13,078 bases of DNA from Bacteroidetes bacterium UBA6161 (GCA_002422315.1 DIUJ01000048.1:1-13078), one strand, 5' to 3'. Positions 1 through 6,640 are shown, numbered from the stretch's first letter. Notes: generated by a model not told the origin, from the letters alone. Translations and numbers: made by a program.

Positions 1-24
1 CCCTTCGACAAGCTCAGGGTGACA
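1..24. repeat. Interspersed palindrome at the window edge, read in frame
   Basis: The bases CCCTTCGACAAGCTCAGGG, followed by TGACA, form an imperfect palindrome (outer arms CCCT/AGGG). From memory, this string is a recurrent interspersed repeat in many bacterial genomes, but I cannot check this here. It is read in the frame of the restriction gene as LRQAQGD, just before the family-like stretch YEVVPLPENF. It therefore sits at the probable linker between the missing nuclease domain and the coupler. It may extend left of the window. It is of a different type from the CCTCCCC-type palindromes further on. Confidence 0.55.
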
Positions 25-3000
25 GATATGAGGTAGTACCGCTTCCGGAAAACTTTGCAAGTTTTGAAAATCTTATAAAAGACTTTTGTTTGCATGTGGG
101 GCAAACCATCAAAAGCCCTAAAAGGTTAGCAGAAATGATGGCGGGCAAAGCCAAACTCTTGTCGGATGTGATTGAAAAATCGCTTACAAGCGATGAGGAC
201 AAACACGAGGACAGTACGCTCAAAGACCAAATGCTTGCCTTCAAGCAAATTCTTATCAGCGATATTTCGCCCAAAGGCTTTGCAGATGTGTATGCTCAAA
301 CCATAGCCTACGGAATGTTTGCGGCTCGTTTGCACGATCCAACTTTGCAAACCTTTAGCAGACAAGAGGCAGCAGAACTTATTCCCAAGTCAAATCCCTT
401 TTTGCGCAAACTCTTTGGCTACATTGCTGGGCCCGATATTGACGACCGTATTAAATGGATTGTAGATAGTTTGACCGATATTTTCTTGGCTTGCAATGTG
501 GAGCAGATTCTGAAAAACTATGGCAAGCAGTTTACCTCCCCAACTGGGGGAGGACAGGAGGGGGTTGACCCAATTATCCATTTCTACGAAACATTTTTGA
601 GCGAATACGACCCCAAGTTGCGCAAAGCTCGTGGGGTTTGGTACACACCCGCCCCTGTGGTTGATTTTATTGTGAGGGCTGTAGATGATATTTTGAAAAC
701 AGAGTTTGACTTGCCCCAAGGTTTGGCAGACACAAGCAAAATCAAAGTCAAAAGACAAACCCAGAACTTTGATAAAAAAACGGGCAAATACACCGAAATA
801 GAAGAGGAAGTGCACAAGGTGCAAATTCTTGACCCTGCCACAGGCACAGGTACATTTTTGGCAGAGGTGGTTAAACATATACATAAAAAGTTTGAAGGGC
901 AGCAAGGCATTTGGAGCAACTATGTAGAAAAACACCTTTTGCCGCGCCTCAACGGTTTTGAGTTGCTAATGGCAAGTTATGCCATGGCGCACCTAAAGCT
1001 CGATTTGCTCCTTACCGAAACAGGCTATGCTCCCTCCCCTTCGGGGAGGGTTGGGGTGGGGTCTCAACGCCTCCGTGTATACCTAACCAATAGCCTAGAA
1101 GAAAGCCACCCCGACTCAGGGACATTGTTTGCCAATTGGCTAAGCACCGAAGCCAACGAAGCCAATCGAATTAAACGCGATACCCCAGTGATGTGTGTGA
1201 TAGGGAATCCGCCTTATAGTGTAAGTAGCAGCAATAAAGGAGCGTGGATTCAAAATCTCATTGCAGATTACAAAAAGAATTTAAATGAAAGAAAAATAAA
1301 CCTTGATGATGATTACATAAAGTTCATTCGTTATGGTCAGCACTTTATTGATAAAAATGAAAGTGGGATATTAGCTTACATTTCAAACAACAGTTTTATT
1401 GATGGAATTACACATCGCCAAATGCGTAAAAATTTATTGGAAAGCTTTGACAAAGCATACATCATTGACTTGCATGGAAGTTCAAAGAAAAATGAAACAG
1501 CTCTTGACGGAAGTAAAGATGAAAACGTATTTGATATTATGCAAGGCGTTTCAATTAATCTATTTGTAAAAACCGGAAATAAAAAGAAAACAGAATTAGG
1601 AAATGTTTTTCACTTTGACTTGTTTGGAAAACGAGAATTCAAATATTCATTTCTTAGTGAAAATGATATACATGACTTAGATTTTAAACAACTGTCATTT
1701 GAACAACCATATTACTTTTTCGTACCAAAGCAATTAAGTGATAAAAAATATGATAGTTGGTTTTCATTAAATGATCTGTTTATGATTACAAATAATGGAT
1801 TGCAAACTGACCGAGATTCGTTATTTATAGATGGGACAAAAAATAATATTAAAAAAAGGTTTGAAATTCTACTCAGTGGAGAAATAAACAAAGAGTTTAT
1901 TGAAAAATACAGAGTCGTAGACTCGAGTAGTTTTAAAATTACGGAAAGAATTAAAAATAAAAAGTATGATTCAACTAATATCAAAGAAGTTTTATATAGG
2001 CCATTCGATTTACAATATATTTACTATGACCCACAAATTGTAAGTCGTCCTGCACAAAAAGTTATGAGTAATATGTTAAAGGAAAATTTGGCATTATTAT
2101 GCTGTAGACAACAAAGTACATTTGATTTTCAGCATATTTTAGTATCTAAACATTTGTCAGAAAGATGTACAGTAAGTTTACAAACTAAAGAGACTAACTA
2201 TGTTTTCCCCCTCTATCTCTACCCCGAAACCAATTCCCAGCAAAGCATCGAACAAACACCCGAGCGTACCCCCAACCTAAACCCAGAGATAGTAAATCAA
2301 ATAGCAGATAAATTGGGGTTGGAGTTTACCAACGAGAAGACCTCCCCAACCCCTCCAAAGGAGGGGCTTAGTTCGTACCCTTCTAGGAGCTTAGGAGGGC
2401 CCGGTTATATTACTGCAAATCCCAAAAACTATAAACTTATTAAAGAAATGAGAGATAGTTTAAAGGATAATCCAACGGAAGCAGAAAAAGTAATGTGGGA
2501 ATGTTTGAGAAACAAAAAGACAGAATATAAAATAAGAAGGCAGCATATCATTCATGATTTTATTACTGATTTTGTTTGCTTAAGCAAAAAAGTTGTGATT
2601 GAAATTGATGGCAAAATTCATTTACAACAAAAAGAATATGACGAACTGAGAACAGCTAAACTTAATGAATTAGGATATGAAGTAATTAGGTTTACAAATG
2701 AAGAAGTATTCGCTAACCCTAAATTAGTGGCTTCAAAAATAAAAGAAAAGCTTGATGCTAAATCCGATTTACAAAGTGATGAGGATTCCAACTCCCCTCC
2801 TTTGGAGGGGTCGGGGGAGGTCTTTGCGCCTATTGACATTTTGGATTACATCTATGCGGTTTTGCATTCGCCAACTTACCGAGAGAAATACAAAGAGTTT
2901 TTGAAAATAGATTTCCCAAGAGTACCCTATCCAAAAGATGCAGCCACCTTTTGGCAATTGGTAAAACTAGGTGGCGAAATCCGCCAAATCCATTTGTTGG

Positions 3001-3323
3001 AAAGCCCAGTTGTGGAGCAATTCATTACCCAATATCCTGTGGATGGAGATAATGAGGTTGTTAAGCCTCGCTTTGTTCCCTCTCCTTTGGGGAAGGCTGG
3101 GGTGGGGGCTGTTTATATCAACGAAACCCAATATTTCGACAATGTACCCGAAGTTGCTTGGAACTTCTACATTGGCGGCTACCAACCCGCCCAAAAATGG
3201 CTCAAAGACCGCAAAGGCAGAACCATAGAGTTTGATGATATTCTACACTACCAAAAAATCATCGTGGCTCTGAATGAGACGGATAGGATTATGAGGGAGA
3301 TTGATAAAGTAGGGGTGGAATGA
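1..3323 (+). CDS. Type ISP-like restriction-modification enzyme (5' partial)
   Basis: A DNA adenine methyltransferase joined to a target-recognition region, part of a single-chain restriction-modification enzyme. The frame is open to the left edge (codons from base 3), so the TTG at 90 and the ATGs after it are not the start. From memory of the family, a short PD-(D/E)XK nuclease domain precedes this point. What is seen: a helical coupler (about 30-650, ending in the KARGVWYTP motif), methylase motif I (DPATGTGTFL, from base 831), motif IV NPPY (1206-1217), then a specificity region, and a conserved C-terminal block (2820-3320, with DILDYIYAVLHSPTYREKYKEF and WNFYIGGYQPAQKWL). Oddities are several in-frame GC-rich palindromes, an inserted DUF559 nuclease domain (2337-2825), and an AT-rich middle (about 1220-2205) at 20-22% G+C in sampled 60-base lines against 47% in flanking ones. 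No stop or frameshift is seen, so it may be active. The stop overlaps the next gene by ATGA. Confidence 0.9.
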   Translation, partial: LRQAQGDRYEVVPLPENFASFENLIKDFCLHVGQTIKSPKRLAEMMAGKAKLLSDVIEKSLTSDEDKHEDSTLKDQMLAFKQILISDISPKGFADVYAQTIAYGMFAARLHDPTLQTFSRQEAAELIPKSNPFLRKLFGYIAGPDIDDRIKWIVDSLTDIFLACNVEQILKNYGKQFTSPTGGGQEGVDPIIHFYETFLSEYDPKLRKARGVWYTPAPVVDFIVRAVDDILKTEFDLPQGLADTSKIKVKRQTQNFDKKTGKYTEIEEEVHKVQILDPATGTGTFLAEVVKHIHKKFEGQQGIWSNYVEKHLLPRLNGFELLMASYAMAHLKLDLLLTETGYAPSPSGRVGVGSQRLRVYLTNSLEESHPDSGTLFANWLSTEANEANRIKRDTPVMCVIGNPPYSVSSSNKGAWIQNLIADYKKNLNERKINLDDDYIKFIRYGQHFIDKNESGILAYISNNSFIDGITHRQMRKNLLESFDKAYIIDLHGSSKKNETALDGSKDENVFDIMQGVSINLFVKTGNKKKTELGNVFHFDLFGKREFKYSFLSENDIHDLDFKQLSFEQPYYFFVPKQLSDKKYDSWFSLNDLFMITNNGLQTDRDSLFIDGTKNNIKKRFEILLSGEINKEFIEKYRVVDSSSFKITERIKNKKYDSTNIKEVLYRPFDLQYIYYDPQIVSRPAQKVMSNMLKENLALLCCRQQSTFDFQHILVSKHLSERCTVSLQTKETNYVFPLYLYPETNSQQSIEQTPERTPNLNPEIVNQIADKLGLEFTNEKTSPTPPKEGLSSYPSRSLGGPGYITANPKNYKLIKEMRDSLKDNPTEAEKVMWECLRNKKTEYKIRRQHIIHDFITDFVCLSKKVVIEIDGKIHLQQKEYDELRTAKLNELGYEVIRFTNEEVFANPKLVASKIKEKLDAKSDLQSDEDSNSPPLEGSGEVFAPIDILDYIYAVLHSPTYREKYKEFLKIDFPRVPYPKDAATFWQLVKLGGEIRQIHLLESPVVEQFITQYPVDGDNEVVKPRFVPSPLGKAGVGAVYINETQYFDNVPEVAWNFYIGGYQPAQKWLKDRKGRTIEFDDILHYQKIIVALNETDRIMREIDKVGVE
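534..569. repeat. In-frame GC-rich palindrome R1
   Basis: CCTCCCC (535-541) pairs with GGGGAGG (547-553) around a 5-nt loop. It is followed by a G-rich tail, ACAGGAGGGGGTTGAC. It is translated as TSPTGGGQEGVD between the coupler segments ILKNYGKQF and PIIHFYETFL, which I recall as nearly adjacent in relatives. It belongs to the same family as the palindromes at 1031, 2337, 2794 and 3076. Confidence 0.8.
1031..1063. repeat. In-frame GC-rich palindrome R2
   Basis: This is a perfect 8-bp stem, CCCTCCCC (1032-1039) and GGGGAGGG (1043-1050), with loop TTC, followed by the tail TTGGGGTGGGGTC. It is read as APSPSGRVGVGS between LLLTETGY and QRLRVYLTNSLEE of the methylase. It shares peptide and frame with the copy at 3076 (PSPLGKAGVG), so both entered in the same orientation and phase. 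Confidence 0.85.
2337..2366 (+). repeat. Left terminal inverted repeat of the DUF559 cassette
   Basis: AAGACCTCCCCAA is followed by a perfect 7-bp hairpin, CCCCTCC (2350-2356) and GGAGGGG (2360-2366), with loop AAA. It is read as KTSPTPPKEG. It is the reverse-complement partner of the copy at 2794-2825 and the same family as the palindromes at 534, 1031 and 3076. Confidence 0.85.
2378..2399. repeat. Second palindrome just inside the left cassette end
   Basis: CCCTTCT (2378-2384) pairs with AGGAGGG (2393-2399), with one G-T wobble, around AGGAGCTT. It is read as YPSRSLGGP. The sequence differs from the CCTCCCC family, so this is either a second repeat class nested beside the first or part of the cassette end. 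No matching copy is seen at the right end. Confidence 0.6.
2408..2759 (+). other. DUF559 (Vsr-like, PD-(D/E)XK) endonuclease domain embedded in the restriction gene
   Basis: This protein segment matches the family I know as DUF559: the helix DNPTEAEKVMWECLRNKK, then KIRRQH, then ITDFVCLSKKVVIEIDGKIH, then QKEYDELRTAKLNELGYEVIRFTNEEV. The likely metal-binding acidic residues are Asp at 2568-2570 and the Glu and Asp of EIDG at 2601-2609, so the catalytic core looks intact. Stand-alone members are about 110-130 residues long. Here an in-frame ATG at 2448 could have been the original start, but there is no stop, and translation continues through the right inverted repeat into the host protein. 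Family members have a VSR/restriction-endonuclease fold; their biological role is poorly defined. The domain is not part of type ISP enzymes as I know them. Confidence 0.85.
2791..2825 (-). repeat. Right terminal inverted repeat of the DUF559 cassette
   Basis: A perfect 7-bp hairpin, CCCCTCC (2794-2800) and GGAGGGG (2804-2810), with loop TTT, is followed by TCGGGGGAGGTCTTT. Its reverse complement matches the left end at 2337. It is read as NSPPLEGSGEVF, so the repeat stays open when translated from this strand too. Confidence 0.85.
3076..3110. repeat. In-frame GC-rich palindrome R5
   Basis: This is an imperfect hairpin, with arms CCCTCTCC (3078-3085) and GGGGAAGG (3089-3096) and loop TTT, followed by CTGGGGTGGGGGCT. 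It is read as VPSPLGKAGVGA between DGDNEVVKPRF and VYINETQYFDNVP of the C-terminal block. The mismatch and the G-T pair suggest an older, decaying copy compared with the one at 1031. Confidence 0.8.
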
Positions 3324-3703
3324 AAATGATTAATATGCATAAAAAGGGAGATATACTAAAGACAAAAAAGCCTGTACGTATCTGGAATATGGATAAGGAA
3401 ATGTACCACGCTGCTGTTGTTTGGCAAGATGAATATGATGGAAGAGGCGATTTCCTAGGGATAATGCTTACAACAGATTGCAGGAAATCTGATAATATAT
3501 TAATGCTTGAAAATCACTTTAATGAAACTTTAAAATTTAAGTTTAAAGAAAGTCGTTTTGTCAATCAACTATTTTATAAGCTTAGGGAATGGTCTCGTTT
3601 TATAAAAGTTGGAGAATTAACTGAACAAGGGATTGTTTTTATTGAAGAAAATTTAACTAACACAGAACCAATGCTTTTTTCAGATTATATAACAAGAAGA
3701 TAA
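3320..3703 (+). CDS. Small protein of unknown function in the defence operon
   Basis: A 127-residue protein, charged and without membrane segments, whose ATG overlaps the restriction gene stop as ATGA; the next gene follows 3 nt after its TAA. Translational coupling therefore seems likely. The N-terminal stretch KKGDILKTKKPV followed by YHAAVVWQDEYDGRGDFLGIMLTT loosely recalls the SH3-like barrel opening of PemK/MazF-type proteins (GDI...V..A.VV), and the end (FVNQLFYKLREWSRFIKVGELTEQGIVFIEENL) is mostly helical. This resemblance is weak and is not a family assignment. The gene is AT-rich, like the next one, unlike most of the upstream restriction gene. A role alongside restriction, as an accessory or toxin-like factor, is inference from position only. 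Confidence 0.75.
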   Translation: MKMINMHKKGDILKTKKPVRIWNMDKEMYHAAVVWQDEYDGRGDFLGIMLTTDCRKSDNILMLENHFNETLKFKFKESRFVNQLFYKLREWSRFIKVGELTEQGIVFIEENLTNTEPMLFSDYITRR

Positions 3704-3706
3704 TTT

Positions 3707-4765
3707 ATGTCAACATCAAATCACAATATATACTACATATTTGGCGCAGGAGCAAGTGCAGGAAAGCAATTAGATTATTCATTCCCAGTTAATATAATTA
3801 ATGATGGGAAAATTTTTAATGAGAAAAAAACAATCAAGTTTAATTCATTTCCACTTGCAAATAGTTTTACAGAAACATTAGCCAATTATATGATGTGGAT
3901 TAATTTTCAGATTGATTCAAACGAATCTAAAATACCTGAATTAAAAAATAGATATGAAGAGTTTAAATACTACATAGCTGAAATATTCGCAGAATTAAGC
4001 AAAATTGCTTTGAGATTTAATACAATAGACGAAGCAGCAAAGTTTTACTATATAAAGGGAAGGACTAATGAATTACTTGAATTAAAAAAAGAAATAAATA
4101 AGATTTTTAATTTTATAGACTTTTTAATCTTTCAAAGGGACCCAAGATATATTCAACATTTGATAACTCTCGTTAATAAACAAAACAAAATACCAGAAAA
4201 TATTCATTTCCTAAGTTGGAATTATGATAATCAGTTTGAAATAGCAAATAGGATATTATTTGGAGATAGTGAACCAAATATTAAGAAACTAAACGGAAGC
4301 TCTCCTTTCTTTGATAGATACTTTGAAGGGTATATAAATAGCTGGGAGAACAATTTTGAAATTATAAGACCTGAAACAATAAATGCTTTTGAAAGTGAAT
4401 TTCTTCATTTTGAACAAAAAAAATATGCAAACAGTATTAGGTTCTCTTGGGAAAAAGAAGCAATCGGGTTTAATAATGATGTTATTAATGCAATTAAAGC
4501 TATAAAAACCACTAATAATATATTGGTATATATTGGATACTCACATCCCTTTGTTAACTTCCCAATGGATAGTGAATTAATAAAAACAATCAACCCAAAG
4601 AAAGTTTATTTACAAGACCCAAATTTTAAAGATTCATACAACGTAGTTTTTAAAGAAAGGTATGAATTAAAATGTGATGTAGAAATTATAAATGATTGCA
4701 ATAGGTTTTTTATACCAAATGAGTTTTTTATTAATAGCAGCATAGGTGAATACCGCTTTGGTTAA
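3707..4765 (+). CDS. SIR2-like domain protein (putative defence NADase)
   Basis: A 352-residue cytoplasmic protein with the marks of the SIR2-like Rossmann fold: the N-terminal NAD loop IFGAGASAGK (residues 11-20), the motif SWNYDNQFE (170-178), KLNGSS (194-199) and the C-terminal VYIGYSHPFVNFPMD (274-288). A helical middle with NTIDEAAKFYYIKG (105-118) is typical of this branch as I recall it. Related proteins occur in anti-phage systems, where some cleave NAD+ to stop infected cells. At the motif where sirtuins have the catalytic His (KLHG), this protein has Asn196, so activity may be altered or rely on other residues. It lies 3 nt behind the small gene and in line with the restriction enzyme, suggesting one operon. 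It is very AT-rich, which hints at horizontal acquisition. The function in this operon is inferred. Confidence 0.8.
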   Translation: MSTSNHNIYYIFGAGASAGKQLDYSFPVNIINDGKIFNEKKTIKFNSFPLANSFTETLANYMMWINFQIDSNESKIPELKNRYEEFKYYIAEIFAELSKIALRFNTIDEAAKFYYIKGRTNELLELKKEINKIFNFIDFLIFQRDPRYIQHLITLVNKQNKIPENIHFLSWNYDNQFEIANRILFGDSEPNIKKLNGSSPFFDRYFEGYINSWENNFEIIRPETINAFESEFLHFEQKKYANSIRFSWEKEAIGFNNDVINAIKAIKTTNNILVYIGYSHPFVNFPMDSELIKTINPKKVYLQDPNFKDSYNVVFKERYELKCDVEIINDCNRFFIPNEFFINSSIGEYRFG

Positions 4766-4870
4766 CGACTTTACAACCCTCTCATCTTTTATTTCCGGTC
4801 TTGCGGGTGCTTTGTTCCGTCCATACGGGATTATAACCCACAAGATTTCTAACTCCCAAGCACCAGTCCT

Positions 4871-6511
4871 CTAGGTTTGCAGTACCCCAACATTGTATTT
4901 GGCTACGGGGGCATTGTTTGCCATTTCTATTCCCATAGAGATATGTTTGCGGGTTTCCATTGGGTCTATTACCCCATCTACCCACAGTCTAGATGCCGCA
5001 TAGTAGGGGGTGGTTTGTTTGTTGTATCGGTTTACAATTTTATCCAATAGCTCTTTTTCTTCGGCTTCCCCCATTTTCTGACCCTTGGACTCAAGTGCCG
5101 CTTTTTCTATCTGTAGCAATACTTTTGCAGCTTGCTCACCACCCATTACCGCAATTTTGGCCGTAGGCCAGGCATATATTAGTCTTGGGTCGTAGGCCTT
5201 GCCACACATGGCATAGTTGCCTGCCCCGTAGCTATTACCCATTACTATGGTAAATTTAGGTACTGTAGAATTGCTCATGGCATTTACAAGTTTTGCTCCA
5301 TCTTTTATAATCCCACCATGCTCGGACTTGGAACCTACCATAAACCCTGTTACATCCTGTAAAAATACCAAGGGGATTTTCTTTTGGTTGCAAACCATCA
5401 CAAATCTTGCCGCCTTGTCCGCAGAGTCGGAGTATATAACCCCACCAAATTGCATTTCGCCTTTTTTGCTTTTCACAATTTTACGGTTGTTGGCTACTAT
5501 GCCCACTGCCCAGCCGTCTATACGGGCATAGCCACAGAGTATGGTTTGGCCATAGCCTTTTTTGTATTCTTCAAATTCGCTGTTGTCTACAAGGCGTTGG
5601 ATTATTGAAAGGCTATCATAGGTTTTGGTAGAATCCGTTGGGAAAAGCCCATATATATCCTTTGGGTTTAGTGTAGGTTCTGCGCTTGCTTTTCTGTCAA
5701 AACCTGCTTTTTCGAAGTGGCCTATTTTATCTACCAAGAATTTAATTCTCTCCAAGCAGCTTTTGTCGTCGGGAAAACGGTCGTCTATTACTCCAGAAAT
5801 TTCGGTTTGCGAAATACTGCCTCCCAGGGTTTCGTTGTCTATATTTTCACCTATAGCTGCTTTTACCAAATAGCTTCCGGCAAGGAATATAGAACCTGTT
5901 TTGTCTACTATCAATGCTTCGTCGCTCATTATGGGCAGGTATGCTCCTCCGGCAACACAGCTTCCCATAACCGCTGCAATTTGTATAATGCCTTTGCTGC
6001 TCATTACTGCATTGTTTCGGAAAATCCTACCAAAGTGTTCTTTATCTGGGAAAATTTCGTCTTGCATGGGCAGAAAAACCCCTGCGCTATCTACTAAGTA
6101 GATAATAGGCAAGTTATTTTCCATGGCAATTTCTTGTGCCCTTAGATTTTTTTTAGCTGTAATAGGAAACCAAGCACCAGCTTTTACAGTGGCATCATTT
6201 GCTACAACAATACACTGTCTGCCTTTTATGTATCCGATTTGTACTACTACCCCCGCACTTGGGCATCCACCATATTCTTCGTACATTTCATCGCCAGCAA
6301 ATGCTCCAACCTCTATTCTGGGGCTATCCTTATCAAAAAGGAAATCTATACGTTCCCGGCAAAGCATTTTGCCTTTTTCTTTTTGTTTTTTTGCAGCTTT
6401 TTCACCACCGCCTAAATAAACCTTTTTCAGCCTGTTTTTCAACTCATCTACTTTCAAACGCATAGCGTCTTCCTGTATGTTAAATTCTAATTCCGATGCA
6501 CTAATTGACAT
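4871..6511 (-). CDS. Acyl-CoA carboxylase, carboxyltransferase (beta) subunit
   Basis: This enzyme subunit moves the carboxyl group from carboxybiotin to an acyl-CoA; it needs a biotin-carrying alpha subunit that is not in this window. About 546 residues long, normal for the family, and made of two crotonase-fold halves. The N-half carries GGCPSAGVVVQIGYI, SAGVFLPMQDEIFPDKEHFGRIF and CVAGGAYLPIMSDEAL. The C-half carries QDVTGFMVG, GGIIKDGAKLVNAM, GNSYGAGNYAMCGKAYDPR and IAVMGGEQAA. These look closest to the methylcrotonyl-CoA carboxylase type (leucine breakdown); propionyl- or geranyl-CoA remain possible. The start is taken as the ATG at 6511, not the GTG two codons earlier, because a promoter-like TATATTTG lies just upstream. 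It converges on the SIR2-like gene with a gap of about 105 nt and diverges from the oxidase operon. Confidence 0.9.
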   Translation of the reverse strand: MSISASELEFNIQEDAMRLKVDELKNRLKKVYLGGGEKAAKKQKEKGKMLCRERIDFLFDKDSPRIEVGAFAGDEMYEEYGGCPSAGVVVQIGYIKGRQCIVVANDATVKAGAWFPITAKKNLRAQEIAMENNLPIIYLVDSAGVFLPMQDEIFPDKEHFGRIFRNNAVMSSKGIIQIAAVMGSCVAGGAYLPIMSDEALIVDKTGSIFLAGSYLVKAAIGENIDNETLGGSISQTEISGVIDDRFPDDKSCLERIKFLVDKIGHFEKAGFDRKASAEPTLNPKDIYGLFPTDSTKTYDSLSIIQRLVDNSEFEEYKKGYGQTILCGYARIDGWAVGIVANNRKIVKSKKGEMQFGGVIYSDSADKAARFVMVCNQKKIPLVFLQDVTGFMVGSKSEHGGIIKDGAKLVNAMSNSTVPKFTIVMGNSYGAGNYAMCGKAYDPRLIYAWPTAKIAVMGGEQAAKVLLQIEKAALESKGQKMGEAEEKELLDKIVNRYNKQTTPYYAASRLWVDGVIDPMETRKHISMGIEMANNAPVAKYNVGVLQT

Positions 6512-6516
6512 GTGCA

Positions 6517-6524
6517 CAAATATA
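6517..6524 (-). promoter_or_regulatory. Possible -7 promoter element of the acyl-CoA carboxylase gene
   Basis: On the minus strand, TATATTTG matches the Bacteroidota -7 consensus TAnnTTTG. It ends only 5 nt before the ATG at 6511, which would give a nearly leaderless transcript. No TTTG is found 19 nt upstream, so the site is uncertain. Confidence 0.35.
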
Positions 6525-6626
6525 GATTGTACTTTTAAATGTAGGTATTGTAGGCTATATTTTTTTCTTTACTTTCTTTAAAGCTGCTTTTAAATCTTAC
6601 TAAATTCGGTGAGTGACAATTAAAAC

Positions 6627-6640
6627 ATGATTAAAATCAT
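6627..6640. promoter_or_regulatory. FNR/CRP-like palindrome ahead of the cbb3 operon
   Basis: ATGATTAAAATCAT has 6-bp inverted arms and keeps the core TGAT-N4-ATCA of the FNR/CRP family site TTGAT-N4-ATCAA. It lies about 50 nt upstream of the promoter-like TAGTTTTG, a plausible activator distance. Oxygen-responsive control of cbb3 oxidase by FNR-family regulators is known in proteobacteria; applying it here is inference. TGACA/TGTCA pairs also surround it (6614, 6657, 6668, 6693). Confidence 0.4.

Larger units (their letters stand above)
2337..2825 (+). mobile_element. Putative DUF559 nuclease cassette with inverted-repeat ends, inserted in frame
   Basis: A segment of about 489 bp is bounded by two copies of the GC-rich palindrome in opposite orientations. 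The left copy (2337-2366) and the reverse complement of the right copy (2794-2825) agree over about 30 bases, with a 1-nt indel and one or two substitutions. Between them lie a second palindrome and a DUF559 endonuclease domain. The whole unit is read through in the frame of the restriction gene. It lies between KLGLEFTNEK and FAPIDILDYIYAVL, which I recall as separated by only a few variable residues in relatives. The cassette has no stop codon. That it is mobile, and that the nuclease moves it, is inference. No target-site duplication could be recognised with confidence. Confidence 0.55.

Noticed and set aside
90..96. TTG at 90 as the start of the restriction gene
   Set aside because: The frame stays open to the left edge and the upstream codons encode a family-like stretch (PLPENFASFENLIKDF), so the gene begins outside the window.
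535..553. The GC-rich hairpins as transcription terminators
   Set aside because: They lie inside an open coding frame, lack a T-run, and recur with the same tail sequence, which fits interspersed repeats.
390..935. Long reverse-strand open frames across the restriction gene as real genes
   Set aside because: They have no recognisable domains and lie fully opposite conserved coding sequence; they are complementary-frame shadows.
2337..2825. An intein in the restriction gene
   Set aside because: No Cys/Ser start residue, no terminal His-Asn motif and no HINT-like blocks are visible; the insert is a DUF559 domain between palindromes.
6512..6517. GTG at 6517 as the start of the carboxylase gene
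   Set aside because: The ATG two codons later is preferred, and a -7 promoter-like element overlaps the GTG position.
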